DNA of 64,000 bases. It comes from Bradyrhizobium sp. 139. GTDB lineage: Bacteria > Pseudomonadota > Alphaproteobacteria > Rhizobiales > Xanthobacteraceae. Shown here one piece after another: positions 43,661 to 55,578 of the stretch (its first letter is position 1; every line of letters begins with the position of its first letter). The stretch is from positions 57,760 through 121,759 of the forward strand of contig NZ_JADPKS010000123.1 in the NCBI RefSeq assembly GCF_023074175.1, read 5' to 3'. The notes under the pieces were generated by a model. That model had not been told where the DNA came from. It saw only the letters and a list, made by a program, of their open reading frames with translations, and made no database searches. Made by a program: the position numbers and the translations under genes.

Positions 43661-44698
43661 ATGTCATCGAAATTCAAGGCAATTACCGGCACCGTGGCGA
43701 TCGCCGCGCTGCTCTCTTTGTGCGCGCCCGCACTTGCGCAGTCGGACGATGCCGACCCCGAGATGCGGATCGAGCGGCTGGAGAACCAGCTGCGCCAGCT
43801 CACCGGTCAGAACGAAGAGCTGCAATATCGCAACCGCCAGCTCGAAGAGCGGCTGCGGGCGCTCGAGGGCGGCGCGCAAGGCGCGACCGGACAAGCGCCG
43901 GTCCAGCCCAATGTCGCCGCCGTGCCGCCCGCGCAAGTCGCGCCGGCCTATCGCCAGCAGCAGCAGGCCGCCCAGCCGAATTACGAGCAGCCGCAGATCG
44001 CGTCTCCCGCGCCGATCCTTCAGGGGCAGCCGGCGCCCGGCGCGCCCGGCGTGCGCCGCCGCGGTGATTCCTTCGATCCGAACCAAAACCCGAACGCGCC
44101 CGGCGCGCCGCGCGCGCTCGGTGGCGGACAGCAGCCGATGCCGGCAGGGGCCCTTGGCGGCGCGCCCGGCGGGCGCGGTGCCGGCGAGCCGCTCGATCTC
44201 GCCAACACCGGCACCCGCTATCCGCAAGCGGCCGCGGCGCAGCCCGGCTATCCGCCGGCACAATCAGGCTATCCGCCGCCGGCCGGCGCCGGTCTGGCCA
44301 CCCTGCCGCCCGCGGCAACGCCGCGCGACGAGTTCGACCTCGGCATCGGCTACATGCAACGCAAGGACTATGCGCTGGCCGAGCAGACCATGAAGAATTT
44401 TGCGCAGAAATATCCGAGCGACCCGCTGCTCGGGGACGCGCAATACTGGCTCGGCGAGAGCTATTTCCAGCGCCAGCAATACCGCGACTCCGCGGAAGCC
44501 TTCCTTGCGGTCACCACCAAATACGATAAGTCCGCCAAAGCGCCGGATGCCCTGCTGCGGCTCGGCCAGTCGCTGGCCGCGCTGAAGGAGAAGGAGGCTG
44601 CCTGCGCCGCCTTCGGTGAAGTCAGCCGCAAATATTCGCGCGCCTCCGCCGGCGTCAAAGCCGCGGTCGAGCGCGAGCAGAAGCGGGTGAAGTGCTGA
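43661..44698 (+). CDS. cpoB: Tol-Pal system protein CpoB (YbgF)
   Basis: 345-aa periplasmic protein coordinating Tol-Pal with peptidoglycan synthesis. Signal peptide ends APALAQ. A trimeric coiled coil follows (IERLENQLRQLTGQNEELQY, about residues 33-65), then 150 residues of Gln/Ala/Pro/Gly-rich spacer, and C-terminal TPRs (DEFDLGIGYMQRKDYALAEQ, YWLGESYFQRQQY). ATG at 43661 has only a weak AGGG; the signal peptide decides the start. Confidence 0.92.
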   Translation: MSSKFKAITGTVAIAALLSLCAPALAQSDDADPEMRIERLENQLRQLTGQNEELQYRNRQLEERLRALEGGAQGATGQAPVQPNVAAVPPAQVAPAYRQQQQAAQPNYEQPQIASPAPILQGQPAPGAPGVRRRGDSFDPNQNPNAPGAPRALGGGQQPMPAGALGGAPGGRGAGEPLDLANTGTRYPQAAAAQPGYPPAQSGYPPPAGAGLATLPPAATPRDEFDLGIGYMQRKDYALAEQTMKNFAQKYPSDPLLGDAQYWLGESYFQRQQYRDSAEAFLAVTTKYDKSAKAPDALLRLGQSLAALKEKEAACAAFGEVSRKYSRASAGVKAAVEREQKRVKC

Positions 44699-44774
44699 CG
44701 CGCGGCGCTCGATCCTGACAAACCGGATGATGCTGCGCTAAACAGTCGGTCGACCCGCGGACGATGATAGCGTC

Positions 44775-45857
44775 ATGCCAGACGACGACAACTCACCGAT
44801 CTCGGCGCGCGAGGCGAAGCAACTCTTCGCCGGGCTCAAGAGCGCGCCGGCGCTGGTGCTCGCGGTCTCCGGCGGGCCTGACTCGGTCGCGTTGATGTGG
44901 CTCGCCGCGCGCTGGCAGCGCGGCCTTGCACGCGGTCCTCGTCTCCTTGTCGTCACCGTCGATCACGGCCTGCGCCCGGAGGCGGCGCGCGAGGCGCGCG
45001 AGGTCAAGCGGCTGGCTGCTGAACTCGGGCTGGCGCACCGGACCCTGCGCTGGCGCGGCGCGAAGCCGAACACGGGGCTGCCTGCCGCTGCACGCGAAGC
45101 CCGCTACGGCCTGCTTGCGCAAGCCGCGCGCAGCGTCGGCGCGAGCCATGTGCTGACCGCGCACACCCGCGACGATCAGGCCGAAACCCTGCTGATGCGC
45201 CTTGTCCGCGGCAGCGGGCTTGCCGGGCTGTCGGCGATGGCGCCCTTCACGGCGCGCGACGGCATTGTGCTGGCGCGCCCGCTGCTCGATGTCTCGAAGT
45301 CGCAGCTGATCGCGACCTTGAGGCGGGCGAAGCTCGGTTTTGCCGATGATCCCACCAATCGCGACACCGCCTTCACCCGGCCGCGGCTGCGCGCGCTGCT
45401 GCCGCAGCTTGCGGCCGAGGGCGGCGATGCCCGCAACCTGGCGCGGCTCGCCGCGCGGCTGGCGCGCGCCAATGCGGCGGTCGAGGTGCTGGTCGATGGC
45501 GCCGAACGCTTCCTTCAGCTCCGGGCGCGCGGCGATGCGCCGCAGGCGGGCCTTCGCAGCTTCGAGGCTTCGGCGTTTGCCGTCTTGCCTGAGGAGGTCC
45601 GCCTGCGGCTCCTGCTGCGGGCCGTTAACGCCCTCGGCCATGAGGGGCCGGCGGAACTCGGCAAGGTCGAGACCCTGATGGCCGCGCTCGATCAGGCCAT
45701 CGCTGCAAGCCCCCGTACAGGCACAAATGGCCGGCCAGCCCTGAAGCAGACCCTTGCGGGAGCCTTGATCAGCCTTGCCGGGGGGCATATCCACATCGGG
45801 CCGGCGCCGGCCCGGCGGTCGAAAGGCGGACAAGGGCCGATTAAGAGCGGATCATGA
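44775..45857 (+). CDS. tilS: tRNA(Ile)-lysidine synthase
   Basis: Converts C34 of tRNA-Ile(CAU) to lysidine so that it reads AUA; essential. 360 aa with the PP-loop SGGPDS at residues 32-37, VDHGLRPEA, HTRDDQAETLLMRL and RPLL. Usual gene order cpoB-tilS-ftsH of Rhizobiales. The C-terminal domain is short compared with E. coli TilS, as common in alphaproteobacteria. Confidence 0.93.
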   Translation: MPDDDNSPISAREAKQLFAGLKSAPALVLAVSGGPDSVALMWLAARWQRGLARGPRLLVVTVDHGLRPEAAREAREVKRLAAELGLAHRTLRWRGAKPNTGLPAAAREARYGLLAQAARSVGASHVLTAHTRDDQAETLLMRLVRGSGLAGLSAMAPFTARDGIVLARPLLDVSKSQLIATLRRAKLGFADDPTNRDTAFTRPRLRALLPQLAAEGGDARNLARLAARLARANAAVEVLVDGAERFLQLRARGDAPQAGLRSFEASAFAVLPEEVRLRLLLRAVNALGHEGPAELGKVETLMAALDQAIAASPRTGTNGRPALKQTLAGALISLAGGHIHIGPAPARRSKGGQGPIKSGS

Positions 45858-45950
45858 CACCGGCCGTTCCACTGCACGGCGTCAGGCCAGCTTAACCAGG
45901 CAGGAAAAACCACGCATATGTCGCCATTATTTCAGCGGGAATCGCGCTAA

Positions 45951-45971
45951 GATGGGATAAATAGTCCCATC
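45951..45971. promoter_or_regulatory. Inverted repeat in the ftsH leader
   Basis: GATGGGA / TCCCATC, 7-bp arms and 7-nt loop, about 165 bp before ftsH. No T-run. May be regulatory; also note repeated CCAAG(C/T)AACTGC at 46059-46096. Confidence 0.3.
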
Positions 45972-46134
45972 TCCTTCCCTTGGCAGCGACCGGGGCGGCA
46001 CCTAAATTGTATGCGTCCAACCGAGAGGATTCCTTGGGGATTTCCTCGTACACCCCCAAGCAACTGCTTAAGTAACGACCCAAGTAACTGCCCAAGGATC
46101 AGGCCGCGATCCGCGCGACCACGAAGGAAGATCG

Positions 46135-48057
<1,923 letters not shown>

Positions 48058-48083
48058 TCGCGAACCGCAGATTGAATTGAAAG

Positions 48084-48110
48084 ACGCGGCGGAAACGCCG
48101 CGTTTTTTTT
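48084..48110 (+). terminator. Intrinsic terminator after ftsH
   Basis: ACGCGGCG / CGCCGCGT stem, GAAA tetraloop and eight T residues. Confidence 0.92.
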
Positions 48111-48158
48111 AATGGCCGGCGGTGCGTCTGCGGATGCGGTAATTCAATGACGCAGCTC

Positions 48159-48252
48159 CGTAGGGTGGGGCAAAGGCGCCCTTGCGCCGTGCCCACCATC
48201 TACGGCGTGCTGGCGACGGTGGGCACGCCGACACCTTGCCCACTCTACAATC
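48159..48252. repeat. Intergenic GTGGG-type repeat
   Basis: Imperfect palindrome CGTAGGGTGGGG...GCCCACCATCTACG followed by a further GGTGGGCACGCC and TTGCCCACTCTAC. Same style as the repeat near 26700. No coding potential. Confidence 0.5.
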
Positions 48253-48350
48253 CCGCGACTCATAATGATTGGAGTCTGCCGCGATGTCGTGGCATCCTGC
48301 CCTCAAAGAAAGGCGCGGCTCGACCGCGCGGTCAAGGGGAGGGGAAGCCG

Positions 48351-49556
48351 ATGCGGTTTGCCATGGCATTGGGCGCGCTTGGCGCCGTTTCGATCCTGCT
48401 TTTGCCTGCTGCTTCGCCTGCCGCCGAGATGCGCGGCGTCACCGCGACCGAGATCAAAATCGGCCAGACCATGCCCTATAGCGGGCCGGTATCGGCCTTC
48501 GGTGCGCTCGGCAAGGGCGAGGTTGGTTACTTCAAGATGCTGAACGAGAAGGGCGGCATCAACGGCCGCAAGGTCAATCTGATCTCGCTCGACGACAGCT
48601 ACGCGCCGCCGAAATCGGTCGAGCAGACCCGCAGGTTGGTCGAGAGCGACGAGGTCGCGCTGATCTTTTCCTCGATCGGCACCGCCCACAACACGGCGAT
48701 CGCAAAGTATCTCCAGTCCAAGAACGTGCCACAGCTCTTCATCGGCTCCGGCGCCTCGAAATTCGCCGACATCGCGCAATATCCGCAGGCGACGATGGGC
48801 GTGCAGGCGCCGTTCCGCTATGAGGCGCGGCTCTATGCGCGCTATGCGCTGGCGAAGAATCCGAACGCGAAATTCGCCGTCATCTCGCAGAACGACGATT
48901 ACGGCCGCGACTATCTCGCCGGCCTGAAGGACGTGCTCGGCGAGAAATACGATTCCGTCGTCACCGGCGCGACCTACGAGATCCAGGACCCGACCATCGA
49001 TTCCCAGATCGTGAAGCTCAAGGCGTCAGACGCCGACACGTTCGTGATCGCGGCGACGCCGAAATTCGCGGCGCAGGCGATCCGCAAATCCTTCGAGATC
49101 GGCTGGCGGCCGATGACGTTCCTCTCCAACGTCGCAGTGTGGGTCTCGACCGTGATGGAGCCTGCGGGACTGGAAGCGGGCACCGGCATTCTCTCCACCG
49201 CTTATGTGAAGGACCCCGACGATCCCGCCTGGAAGGACGACCCCGGCGTCAAGGGCTGGCGCGCGTTCATGACGAAGTATGTGCCGGAGGCCGACCAGCA
49301 CGACACCAATTACGTCAACGCCTACAACAGCGCGATGGCGTTGAAGGCAGTGTTGAAAGCCTGCGGCGACGATCTCTCCACCGAGAACATCCTGAAGCAG
49401 GCCTACGCAATCCGCGATCTCGAATTGCCGATGCTGTTGCCCGGCATCAAGGTCAATACCGGCCCGACCGATCACGTCCCGGTCGATCAGATGCAGTTCA
49501 TGCGCTTCAACGGCAAGAGCTGGGAACGCTTCGGCGAGTTGCAGACGGGCAATTAA
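48351..49556 (+). CDS. Branched-chain amino acid-type ABC transporter substrate-binding protein
   Basis: 401-aa periplasmic-binding protein of the LivJ/peripla_BP_6 family. Signal peptide ends ASPAAE; start of mature domain VTATEIKIGQTMPYSGP, then NEKGGINGRKVNLISLDD, QNDDYGRDYLAGLKD and NAYNSAMALKAVLKACG. GAGGGGAAG precedes the ATG at 48351. No permease or ATPase genes are adjacent, so it is an orphan receptor. Ligand may be an amide, aromatic acid or amino acid. Confidence 0.9.
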   Translation: MRFAMALGALGAVSILLLPAASPAAEMRGVTATEIKIGQTMPYSGPVSAFGALGKGEVGYFKMLNEKGGINGRKVNLISLDDSYAPPKSVEQTRRLVESDEVALIFSSIGTAHNTAIAKYLQSKNVPQLFIGSGASKFADIAQYPQATMGVQAPFRYEARLYARYALAKNPNAKFAVISQNDDYGRDYLAGLKDVLGEKYDSVVTGATYEIQDPTIDSQIVKLKASDADTFVIAATPKFAAQAIRKSFEIGWRPMTFLSNVAVWVSTVMEPAGLEAGTGILSTAYVKDPDDPAWKDDPGVKGWRAFMTKYVPEADQHDTNYVNAYNSAMALKAVLKACGDDLSTENILKQAYAIRDLELPMLLPGIKVNTGPTDHVPVDQMQFMRFNGKSWERFGELQTGN

Positions 49557-49785
49557 CGCGCCGGACCGCAACGATCTGGTCACATGCCCGGTCGGAACTT
49601 ACCGCCGGCCCGGCGTGCCAAATTCCCGGGTGCCGATTAATCGGCCATTAGCGTTTGCGGGTTACTTCTGCTGTCGTCCGTCTTCATCGCTCCGCGGGCG
49701 AGGGCCAGCCAGACGCCTGAAAGCGGGCAGTAAGCACGGCGCTTAACCGAGGCTGACCCGCAGCCGTCACTTCCTCCGGCACCCA

Positions 49786-51555
49786 ATGGCGGACGTCAAC
49801 GTCACCTCTGACATGGTTTGCCGCGGTCGTGCGACCAGCATCCCGAACTCCTGGGTTGAGACATTTCTGGTCGCCGTGTTCGCGTCGGCGATATCCGTGC
49901 TCCGGACGGGATTTGTCTTCGGACTGACAAGCAACCTCTATCATTTGCCGATCGTCGCCGGTCTCTACGATGAGCCGCAATATCATGACGACGGCTTTAT
50001 CCAGTCGTTGCGCTATTTTGCTTCGGGCGTCTGGCTGACGTTGAGTGGCGTCGAGAAATATTTCGACAACGTTCCGTTGCTGTTCTTCGTTCTGTTCTTC
50101 CTCTCCCGGCTGGTCAGCTTTGTCGGATTTCTCTGTTGCGCCTCCCTGCTTGGGGTGACGGAACGGCGAGACAAGATCGTCTTCAGCCTGATTCTCTGCT
50201 TCATCGCGTTTCTCGACGGCTACAGCTACGCCGGCTCCGGTGGCCTGTTCATCAACTACTTCACCCATTCGGAGATGGCGAATGGCGTGGCTCTTCTGGC
50301 GATCTACTTTGCCGCACGAGGCCGCTTCACGGCAGCGGTCGTTGCTGTTGGCATAACGGCGTTCATCAACGCTTTCTTTGCGGCTTGGCTCTTGCCGCCG
50401 CTGGCGCTGATCGGGATCTGTCACCTGTCGCAGCGGAAAGCCACGATCGGCGCAATCTCTTCGCAGGTGCTGATCGGCCTCATCCTGTGCTTGCCGCTTT
50501 TGTTTGTCGTGCTCCGCGGGTTTCTCGCAAATCCGGAGTTTGGTCATCCGTTTGACCTTGCGAATTTCCTTCGCCAGTATTTTCCGGGGCACGTGTTGAT
50601 CGACTCGACCTCGCTCGGCGACATTTTCGGGCTGTCGGGTGTCACCCTGATCGGAGCGCTTGCACTGTTTTGGCCGAAGCGGGTCGCTCCCGAATTACGG
50701 GCAGCCTATCTGGGCGCGATCCTGGTCTATCTGATCGGAATCGTCCTTCCGTTCGTCACGGGATCGCCAATTATTCTCAACCTTCATCTCCTGCGATCGA
50801 GCACGGTCATTCATCTGCTTGCCGCCCTGGCGATTGCGGCATTGGCGACCAACTGGTTGCGGCGCGACAGGGAAGCGGCTTTCCTTCCGGCCTGCCTTGT
50901 CGTGCTGTTCGTGACCTTTGAGGGCTGGGCCGGCTTGGCTCTCGTCACGGCCGTTTTGATATTTGGTCTTCGAACAAAAGCGCCGGGACCGGCCCCATCC
51001 TATCAGCGCACCATGGGCTATCTGGTGCTCGCCACGGCTGTTCTCGTCGCATACCCGCTCGCGATCTGGTCCGGCGTCAACTTCAGCCGGATCTGCAACG
51101 AGGCGGTCTCGGAGTGGACCGACATCGGCAAATGGGCCCGTAGCAACACGCCTTTGACTGCAACATTCCTCACGCCAATAAGGCCGGAGCTGGACGGTCG
51201 GGCTGACGTGAGCATCGCCGACATGGCGCTCGATCGCGGGAGCGTGTTTGAATTCGTCTCGCATCGTCGCGTCTGGGTCGATTTCAAACGTGGCGGATCG
51301 TCGGTATTGACGCCGTCGTATTATCCAGTCTGGCGAAGCAGGTTGACGGATGTCGAGGGCTTGAATTCGAGTGCGGAACGAATTGCCTATGCGTCGCGCA
51401 ACGGCATCGGCTATGTCATCGATATCTGTCAGGGCCCAGCAGCGGGGAACGGTGTCATCCATCGAACGAAGCGGCTCTGCGTATTCTCGACGGAGACAAA
51501 CGGACCCACGATCCGGAAGGATGCATCGTCGGCGATGAAACGACTTGCCGGCTGA
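49786..51555 (+). CDS. Large integral membrane protein, GT-C-like, unknown function
   Basis: 589 aa with about ten hydrophobic helices up to residue 430, then a soluble domain of about 150 residues (TDIGKWARSNTPLTATFLTP, ...VWVDFKRGG, GIGYVIDIC). An acidic pair in the first large loop (YDEPQYHDDGF) and the layout recall GT-C membrane glycosyltransferases, but no signature is definitive. GC is visibly lower than the neighbours, suggesting acquisition. The start (ATG 49786) lacks a clear ribosome site. Convergent with the next gene. Confidence 0.6.
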   Translation: MADVNVTSDMVCRGRATSIPNSWVETFLVAVFASAISVLRTGFVFGLTSNLYHLPIVAGLYDEPQYHDDGFIQSLRYFASGVWLTLSGVEKYFDNVPLLFFVLFFLSRLVSFVGFLCCASLLGVTERRDKIVFSLILCFIAFLDGYSYAGSGGLFINYFTHSEMANGVALLAIYFAARGRFTAAVVAVGITAFINAFFAAWLLPPLALIGICHLSQRKATIGAISSQVLIGLILCLPLLFVVLRGFLANPEFGHPFDLANFLRQYFPGHVLIDSTSLGDIFGLSGVTLIGALALFWPKRVAPELRAAYLGAILVYLIGIVLPFVTGSPIILNLHLLRSSTVIHLLAALAIAALATNWLRRDREAAFLPACLVVLFVTFEGWAGLALVTAVLIFGLRTKAPGPAPSYQRTMGYLVLATAVLVAYPLAIWSGVNFSRICNEAVSEWTDIGKWARSNTPLTATFLTPIRPELDGRADVSIADMALDRGSVFEFVSHRRVWVDFKRGGSSVLTPSYYPVWRSRLTDVEGLNSSAERIAYASRNGIGYVIDICQGPAAGNGVIHRTKRLCVFSTETNGPTIRKDASSAMKRLAG

Positions 51556-51639
51556 GCATCGAGCTCTGCACGCGCGGCGACAAGGAACCAAGGACAACGC
51601 GCCAAGACAAATAATTGAAGGCGCGGCTTGCGCGCTCCC

Positions 51640-53445
51640 TCAGTTGCGCAGGCGCCAGACCGTCCAGCCGGATTTTGACGCTGCCTGGATCGGCTCCAGA
51701 TAGTCTGGAGATTCGCCGCGGCCGAGATGCGCGGCCAGCCCGTCCGGCGCGATGCGGACAAGATCCTGCTGATCAGCAGAGCCGTTGCAGGTCAGGATGT
51801 AATTGACGTGTCGCTCACTCAGCATTGCGCGGGCGGCTTGCGGGGTTGCCATCATTGTATGCACCATGACGAGGTTGCCGTCATTGTTGCGGTGGTAGGG
51901 ACCAGCGAACACGAAATGTCCCGTCGCCGCCAGGATCACAGGACCCGAATCGATCGGCGCCATCACCCGCCCCGGCGGCAGGGTGGCGAGAGGTGCGGCG
52001 CTGGAGATGGTCTGGCAGGAAGCGGTCGGATCGGGTACCGCGATCTTGTGTCCGTCCGTGCCGGCAGCGAATGCCGGCCAGACCACAAAGCCGATGCCGC
52101 CAAGTGTGGCGGGCGACACGAGCAACGCCGCGTATAGCAGCCGCCAACCGGCCGCGGCATCCGCGCGAAGCCTTGCAATTCCGATGACGCATAGCGGGGC
52201 GGCAACGATGTTCGCGGCGGCGGCGCCGCGCAATTCCCACAGGCTTACGCCGAACAGCGCTGCGAGCGTGGCGGTCGAAACGATCCAGCGAAAGCGCGTC
52301 TGGCGTGTGCCGCCGATAATACCGGCAACGCACAGGCCGAGCGTCAACAGTGGAAAAGCATAATACGCCAGCAGTTTTTGCGGTTGCAGCTGTGCCAGCT
52401 CCGTCACCGGAATGGTCTCGGCAACGCGGTCGAGCCAGAAGCTGACGAGCAGGGGATCGACCTGCGCATAGGGCGACGCAATGCAGCTCGGATAGGACTT
52501 GTAGAACGCGCCCAGCAGGAGCGCGCCCGAAAGTGCCGCCGCCGCCAGCCGCATCCACAAGGTCCGGCGCAGGCGGCTGACGCCGGCAACCGCGAGCAGT
52601 GCAACGCCGCCGCCTGCGGACAGGAGCAGGATGGGGCCTCCGAAGGCATCGCAGACTGGCCTGGCAAGATCGTTCGTCGGAAGCAGCAGGAGTGCCAGCA
52701 GCAGCGACGACCCGGCCAGGCCTGCACCAAAGGCGCAGGCGGAACGCAGCACTTCAGTGCCCTTCCAGATCAAGAGTCCCAGCACAGCCGCGCTCGCCAT
52801 GGCGATGGCAGGCAGCATTTCCAACCCGATCGCCAGCGAAAGCGCCGCGAGGAATCCCGCCAAGGCCGCCTTGGCTACACGCTGTTCCAGATCGGAGATG
52901 CAGAGCACGAAGCCGAGCAGCAGTACGATCTGCAGATTGTGGTGATCGATCGCGCCCGCGCGGAAGTGGGGCAGGGCAGGGATCGATAGCGACGTGACCA
53001 GAATTGCGGCGAGCCATGTCTGCGGCCGGTCGGACGCGGCGCTTGCCTGACCTGCGATTCTCGCTGCAAGCCATAGCGCAGCACCCATCAGCAGCGACGG
53101 CCACAGCACCAGCGTGAGCGCTTCGGAATAGTGCTGGCCGAGCAGAGGGCGAAACAAGAGGATCAGCATGGCCAGGGGCGCATCGACGATGCGGGACCAG
53201 TGCATGGCAGTTCCGGGCGGGTCGAGCCGGTATTGGGTCAGATCGAACCAGCCTTGGCCGGCCAGAAGATCGCGCACTTCGACCAGACGCATGGCGTCGT
53301 CGGTCGACAGCGCGTCGAACACGCCGGGCTTGATCGCGGGAAGTCCGAGCGCCACCACGATCACCGCCCAGGCCATCGTGAGCATGATCGCAGGGTTGAG
53401 CGCAATGATGGATCGGTGCTCGGTCGGCTGGACGATTGGCGACAT
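51640..53445 (-). CDS. Multi-pass membrane protein, probable GT-C glycosyltransferase
   Basis: 601 aa with about 11 helices. The first periplasmic loop carries STDDAMRLVEVRDLLAGQGW and LDPPGTAMHWSRIVDAP. An Asp-Asp in this position is typical of GT-C glycosyltransferases and oligosaccharyl transferases. The C-terminal about 120 residues form a soluble domain (MAPIDSGPVILAATGHFVF, YILTCNGS). ATG at 53445, ten bases after the upstream gene, with which it is co-transcribed. Donor and acceptor unknown. Confidence 0.68.
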   Translation of the reverse strand: MSPIVQPTEHRSIIALNPAIMLTMAWAVIVVALGLPAIKPGVFDALSTDDAMRLVEVRDLLAGQGWFDLTQYRLDPPGTAMHWSRIVDAPLAMLILLFRPLLGQHYSEALTLVLWPSLLMGAALWLAARIAGQASAASDRPQTWLAAILVTSLSIPALPHFRAGAIDHHNLQIVLLLGFVLCISDLEQRVAKAALAGFLAALSLAIGLEMLPAIAMASAAVLGLLIWKGTEVLRSACAFGAGLAGSSLLLALLLLPTNDLARPVCDAFGGPILLLSAGGGVALLAVAGVSRLRRTLWMRLAAAALSGALLLGAFYKSYPSCIASPYAQVDPLLVSFWLDRVAETIPVTELAQLQPQKLLAYYAFPLLTLGLCVAGIIGGTRQTRFRWIVSTATLAALFGVSLWELRGAAAANIVAAPLCVIGIARLRADAAAGWRLLYAALLVSPATLGGIGFVVWPAFAAGTDGHKIAVPDPTASCQTISSAAPLATLPPGRVMAPIDSGPVILAATGHFVFAGPYHRNNDGNLVMVHTMMATPQAARAMLSERHVNYILTCNGSADQQDLVRIAPDGLAAHLGRGESPDYLEPIQAASKSGWTVWRLRN

Positions 53446-53455
53446 TGTCCGGGCC

Positions 53456-54958
53456 TCAATTTGGTACTGCGGGCACGGGCGCGCTGTCCGCGCCCTGTCG
53501 TTCATCCCGCACATGGATCACCGCGATGTCATCCGCATAAATCCGCTTCCAGCCCTTGAGCTGGTCGAGGATCTGCGGGCCCGGCGCGTCGGCGACCAAC
53601 AGCGTCGCGTCGATCTTGTATTCGTCGAGCAGGCGCGGCAGCAGCTCGGGCTTTTTGCCCTCCGTCGCCTTGAAGAAGTCCATGACGAATTTCTCGCCAT
53701 AGAGCTCGGCGCGTCCGTCCACGTAGACAGGGATGTCGCGCGAGATCAGGTAGCCGCCGAACTGATAGGCGTTGAAGATGCGCTGGACTTTGCGCTGTTC
53801 GAGCAGGTCGACTGCCGCAACCGGCGTCTGCGTCATCGTGAAGGTGAAGCGGTGGTGCCCCATGTAGAGCGAGGTCGAGGTCCAGCCTGCGGCCACGATC
53901 ATCAGCGCGCCGAGTGCGGTGACACAGCGGACCGGCCAGCGGTCGGCGCCGGCTGCGTTAGGCTCGGGGCGTGGAAACATTTCGCCGAGGGGCTTTGCCA
54001 GCACCAGCGGCACCAGGAAGGCAAAGGCTTCGATGCTCCTGACATGGGTCAGCGCGCTCCAGGTCAGGAACAGGATCAGGAAGATCCGGGGCGCCGAGAG
54101 CACGAGGCCGCGGTAGTAACCGAGCGCGATCAGGCCGAGCAGGGCGCCTTCGAACGAGGTGAACGTGGCGAAGTTCGCCGGCATCCATTCGAAGATCAGC
54201 GACAGCAGCTCGCCGAGGCTGAGAATGTTGGTGGCGCCCATCAGCGTTCGCCAGCCGTAAGGCGTACAACAACTCGCGATCAGTGCGCCGACGCCGAACA
54301 GCACCCAGCGCAGGAACAGTCGAAGCCGTTGTCCCTTCTCGGCATGCTCGACCGCCTCCAGCGAGATCGGACCGATCAGCGCGAGGCCCAGCACGAAGCC
54401 GCCATGCAAATTCGCCCAGAGCGCCATCAGCGGCAGCCAATACCAGGACGGCGCGCGTCTGCGGTCGGCCGCCGCCATCAACAGGCCGACCCACGCCACC
54501 ATGACCGGCAGCGCTAGGATATGCGGACGCGCCAGGATGTGATGCAGCGACAGCAGCAGCGCCAGCATCGCGAACAGCACCGCGCGCGGTGCGCCGATCT
54601 GCGCGTCGAGCAGATAGACGAAGATCGCGGCCGTGAGCGCGACCCCGATCGCGGTCAGGATCACGGGGCCGGCCCAGTCCCATTGCGCATGGGAGACGGC
54701 GAACAGCACCTGCGACAGCCACGAGGTCGATATCCAAGGTTCGCCGGTTCGCGTGAAGGAATAGAAATCCGTAGTGGGAAGCGCGCGGTGATCGAGGATC
54801 CATTGCCCGATCTTGATCTGCCAGAACGAGTCGGAGTCCTGAAGCAACGTGTCGCCGACAAAGAGGAAGAAGAGATAGGCGCCGGCACCGACGCACAGCG
54901 GCACCAGTGCGCGCGCGCGGCTCTGCACCGCGATGCTGTTGGCAAAGGAAAGGGACAT
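53456..54958 (-). CDS. Multi-pass membrane protein, GT-C-like, paralogue A
   Basis: 500 aa with about ten helices. Loop 1 holds QDSDSFWQIKIGQWILDH and FYSFTRTGEPW, with acidic residues in the GT-C position. Also LMALWANLHGGFVLGL, SCCTPYGW and a C-terminal soluble domain (VDGRAELYGEKFV, IHVRDER). It is strongly similar across its whole length to the protein at 56100-57584 (same motifs, same order), so the two arose by duplication. It heads a two-gene operon with the GT-C gene downstream. Confidence 0.72.
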   Translation of the reverse strand: MSLSFANSIAVQSRARALVPLCVGAGAYLFFLFVGDTLLQDSDSFWQIKIGQWILDHRALPTTDFYSFTRTGEPWISTSWLSQVLFAVSHAQWDWAGPVILTAIGVALTAAIFVYLLDAQIGAPRAVLFAMLALLLSLHHILARPHILALPVMVAWVGLLMAAADRRRAPSWYWLPLMALWANLHGGFVLGLALIGPISLEAVEHAEKGQRLRLFLRWVLFGVGALIASCCTPYGWRTLMGATNILSLGELLSLIFEWMPANFATFTSFEGALLGLIALGYYRGLVLSAPRIFLILFLTWSALTHVRSIEAFAFLVPLVLAKPLGEMFPRPEPNAAGADRWPVRCVTALGALMIVAAGWTSTSLYMGHHRFTFTMTQTPVAAVDLLEQRKVQRIFNAYQFGGYLISRDIPVYVDGRAELYGEKFVMDFFKATEGKKPELLPRLLDEYKIDATLLVADAPGPQILDQLKGWKRIYADDIAVIHVRDERQGADSAPVPAVPN

Positions 54959-54992
54959 GCCGCCTCGTCGTCCTGTTTGGTCTTGTCGGCCG

Positions 54993-55041
54993 GAGCATGA
55001 TCCGGAAAAGTGTGTAGCGGTTTTCCGAGAAGATCATGCTC
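54993..55041. repeat. Dispersed Rhizobiales palindrome
   Basis: GAGCATGATC / GATCATGCTC outer arms with CCGGAAAAG...TTTTCCG inside. This palindrome pattern is common in rhizobial genomes. It lies in the 397-bp gap before the Flp pilin gene, which shows no other gene. Confidence 0.75.
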
Positions 55042-55355
55042 AAACAATAATCTGAAGCGCGATGAACGATTCATCTCGTCGCGCGTCAGACCGAGCGGGC
55101 GGCATTGGACCACGGCCGGTCATAACTTCGGGTAAATCGCGGGCGCGGCCGCTGCCGCGGATACCGACGATTTAACGCATTGTTTTCAATTCCCCTTTAC
55201 CATCGACGAATACACGCAAAGCGCTCCGTGTTTACGCAGTCGAATTAACTGCGGCGCAATTCTTTGCCACTAGCTTCGGTTCCATGGTTGGGCGGCGCTG
55301 GGAAGCCGAAAGTCCAGACCAATTGTAGCCTCGTGTAGATTTTTGGGAGCACCCT

Positions 55356-55520
55356 ATGAAGAACCTCGTTTCGCGTTTCGTAAAGGACGAATCCGGCGCC
55401 ACCGCCATTGAATACGGCCTGATCGCTGCCGGCATCGCGCTGGCGATCATCACCGTCGTCAACAACCTCGGCAGCACGCTGAACACCAAGTTCGGCTCGA
55501 TCTCGACCAGCCTCAAGTAA
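55356..55520 (+). CDS. Flp family type IVb pilin
   Basis: 54-aa prepilin: short basic leader MKNLVSRFVKDESG, then the class IVb processing motif G/ATAIEYGLIAAGIA and one hydrophobic helix, ending with a Ser/Thr-rich tail. Cut by a prepilin peptidase and assembled by Tad machinery, none of which is in this window. GGGAG lies upstream and an intrinsic terminator directly after, so it is a single-gene unit. It is flanked by two paralogous GT-C-like genes. Confidence 0.9.
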   Translation: MKNLVSRFVKDESGATAIEYGLIAAGIALAIITVVNNLGSTLNTKFGSISTSLK

Positions 55521-55545
55521 GACTGGACGATTTGTGAATTTCGAG

Positions 55546-55574
55546 AGCCCCGTCCTGGACGGGGCTTTTTTTTT
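55546..55574 (+). terminator. Intrinsic terminator after the Flp pilin gene
   Basis: AGCCCCGT / ACGGGGCT stem, 5-nt loop and a nine-base T-run. A group II intron fragment begins five bases later. Confidence 0.92.
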
Positions 55575-55578
55575 GGTG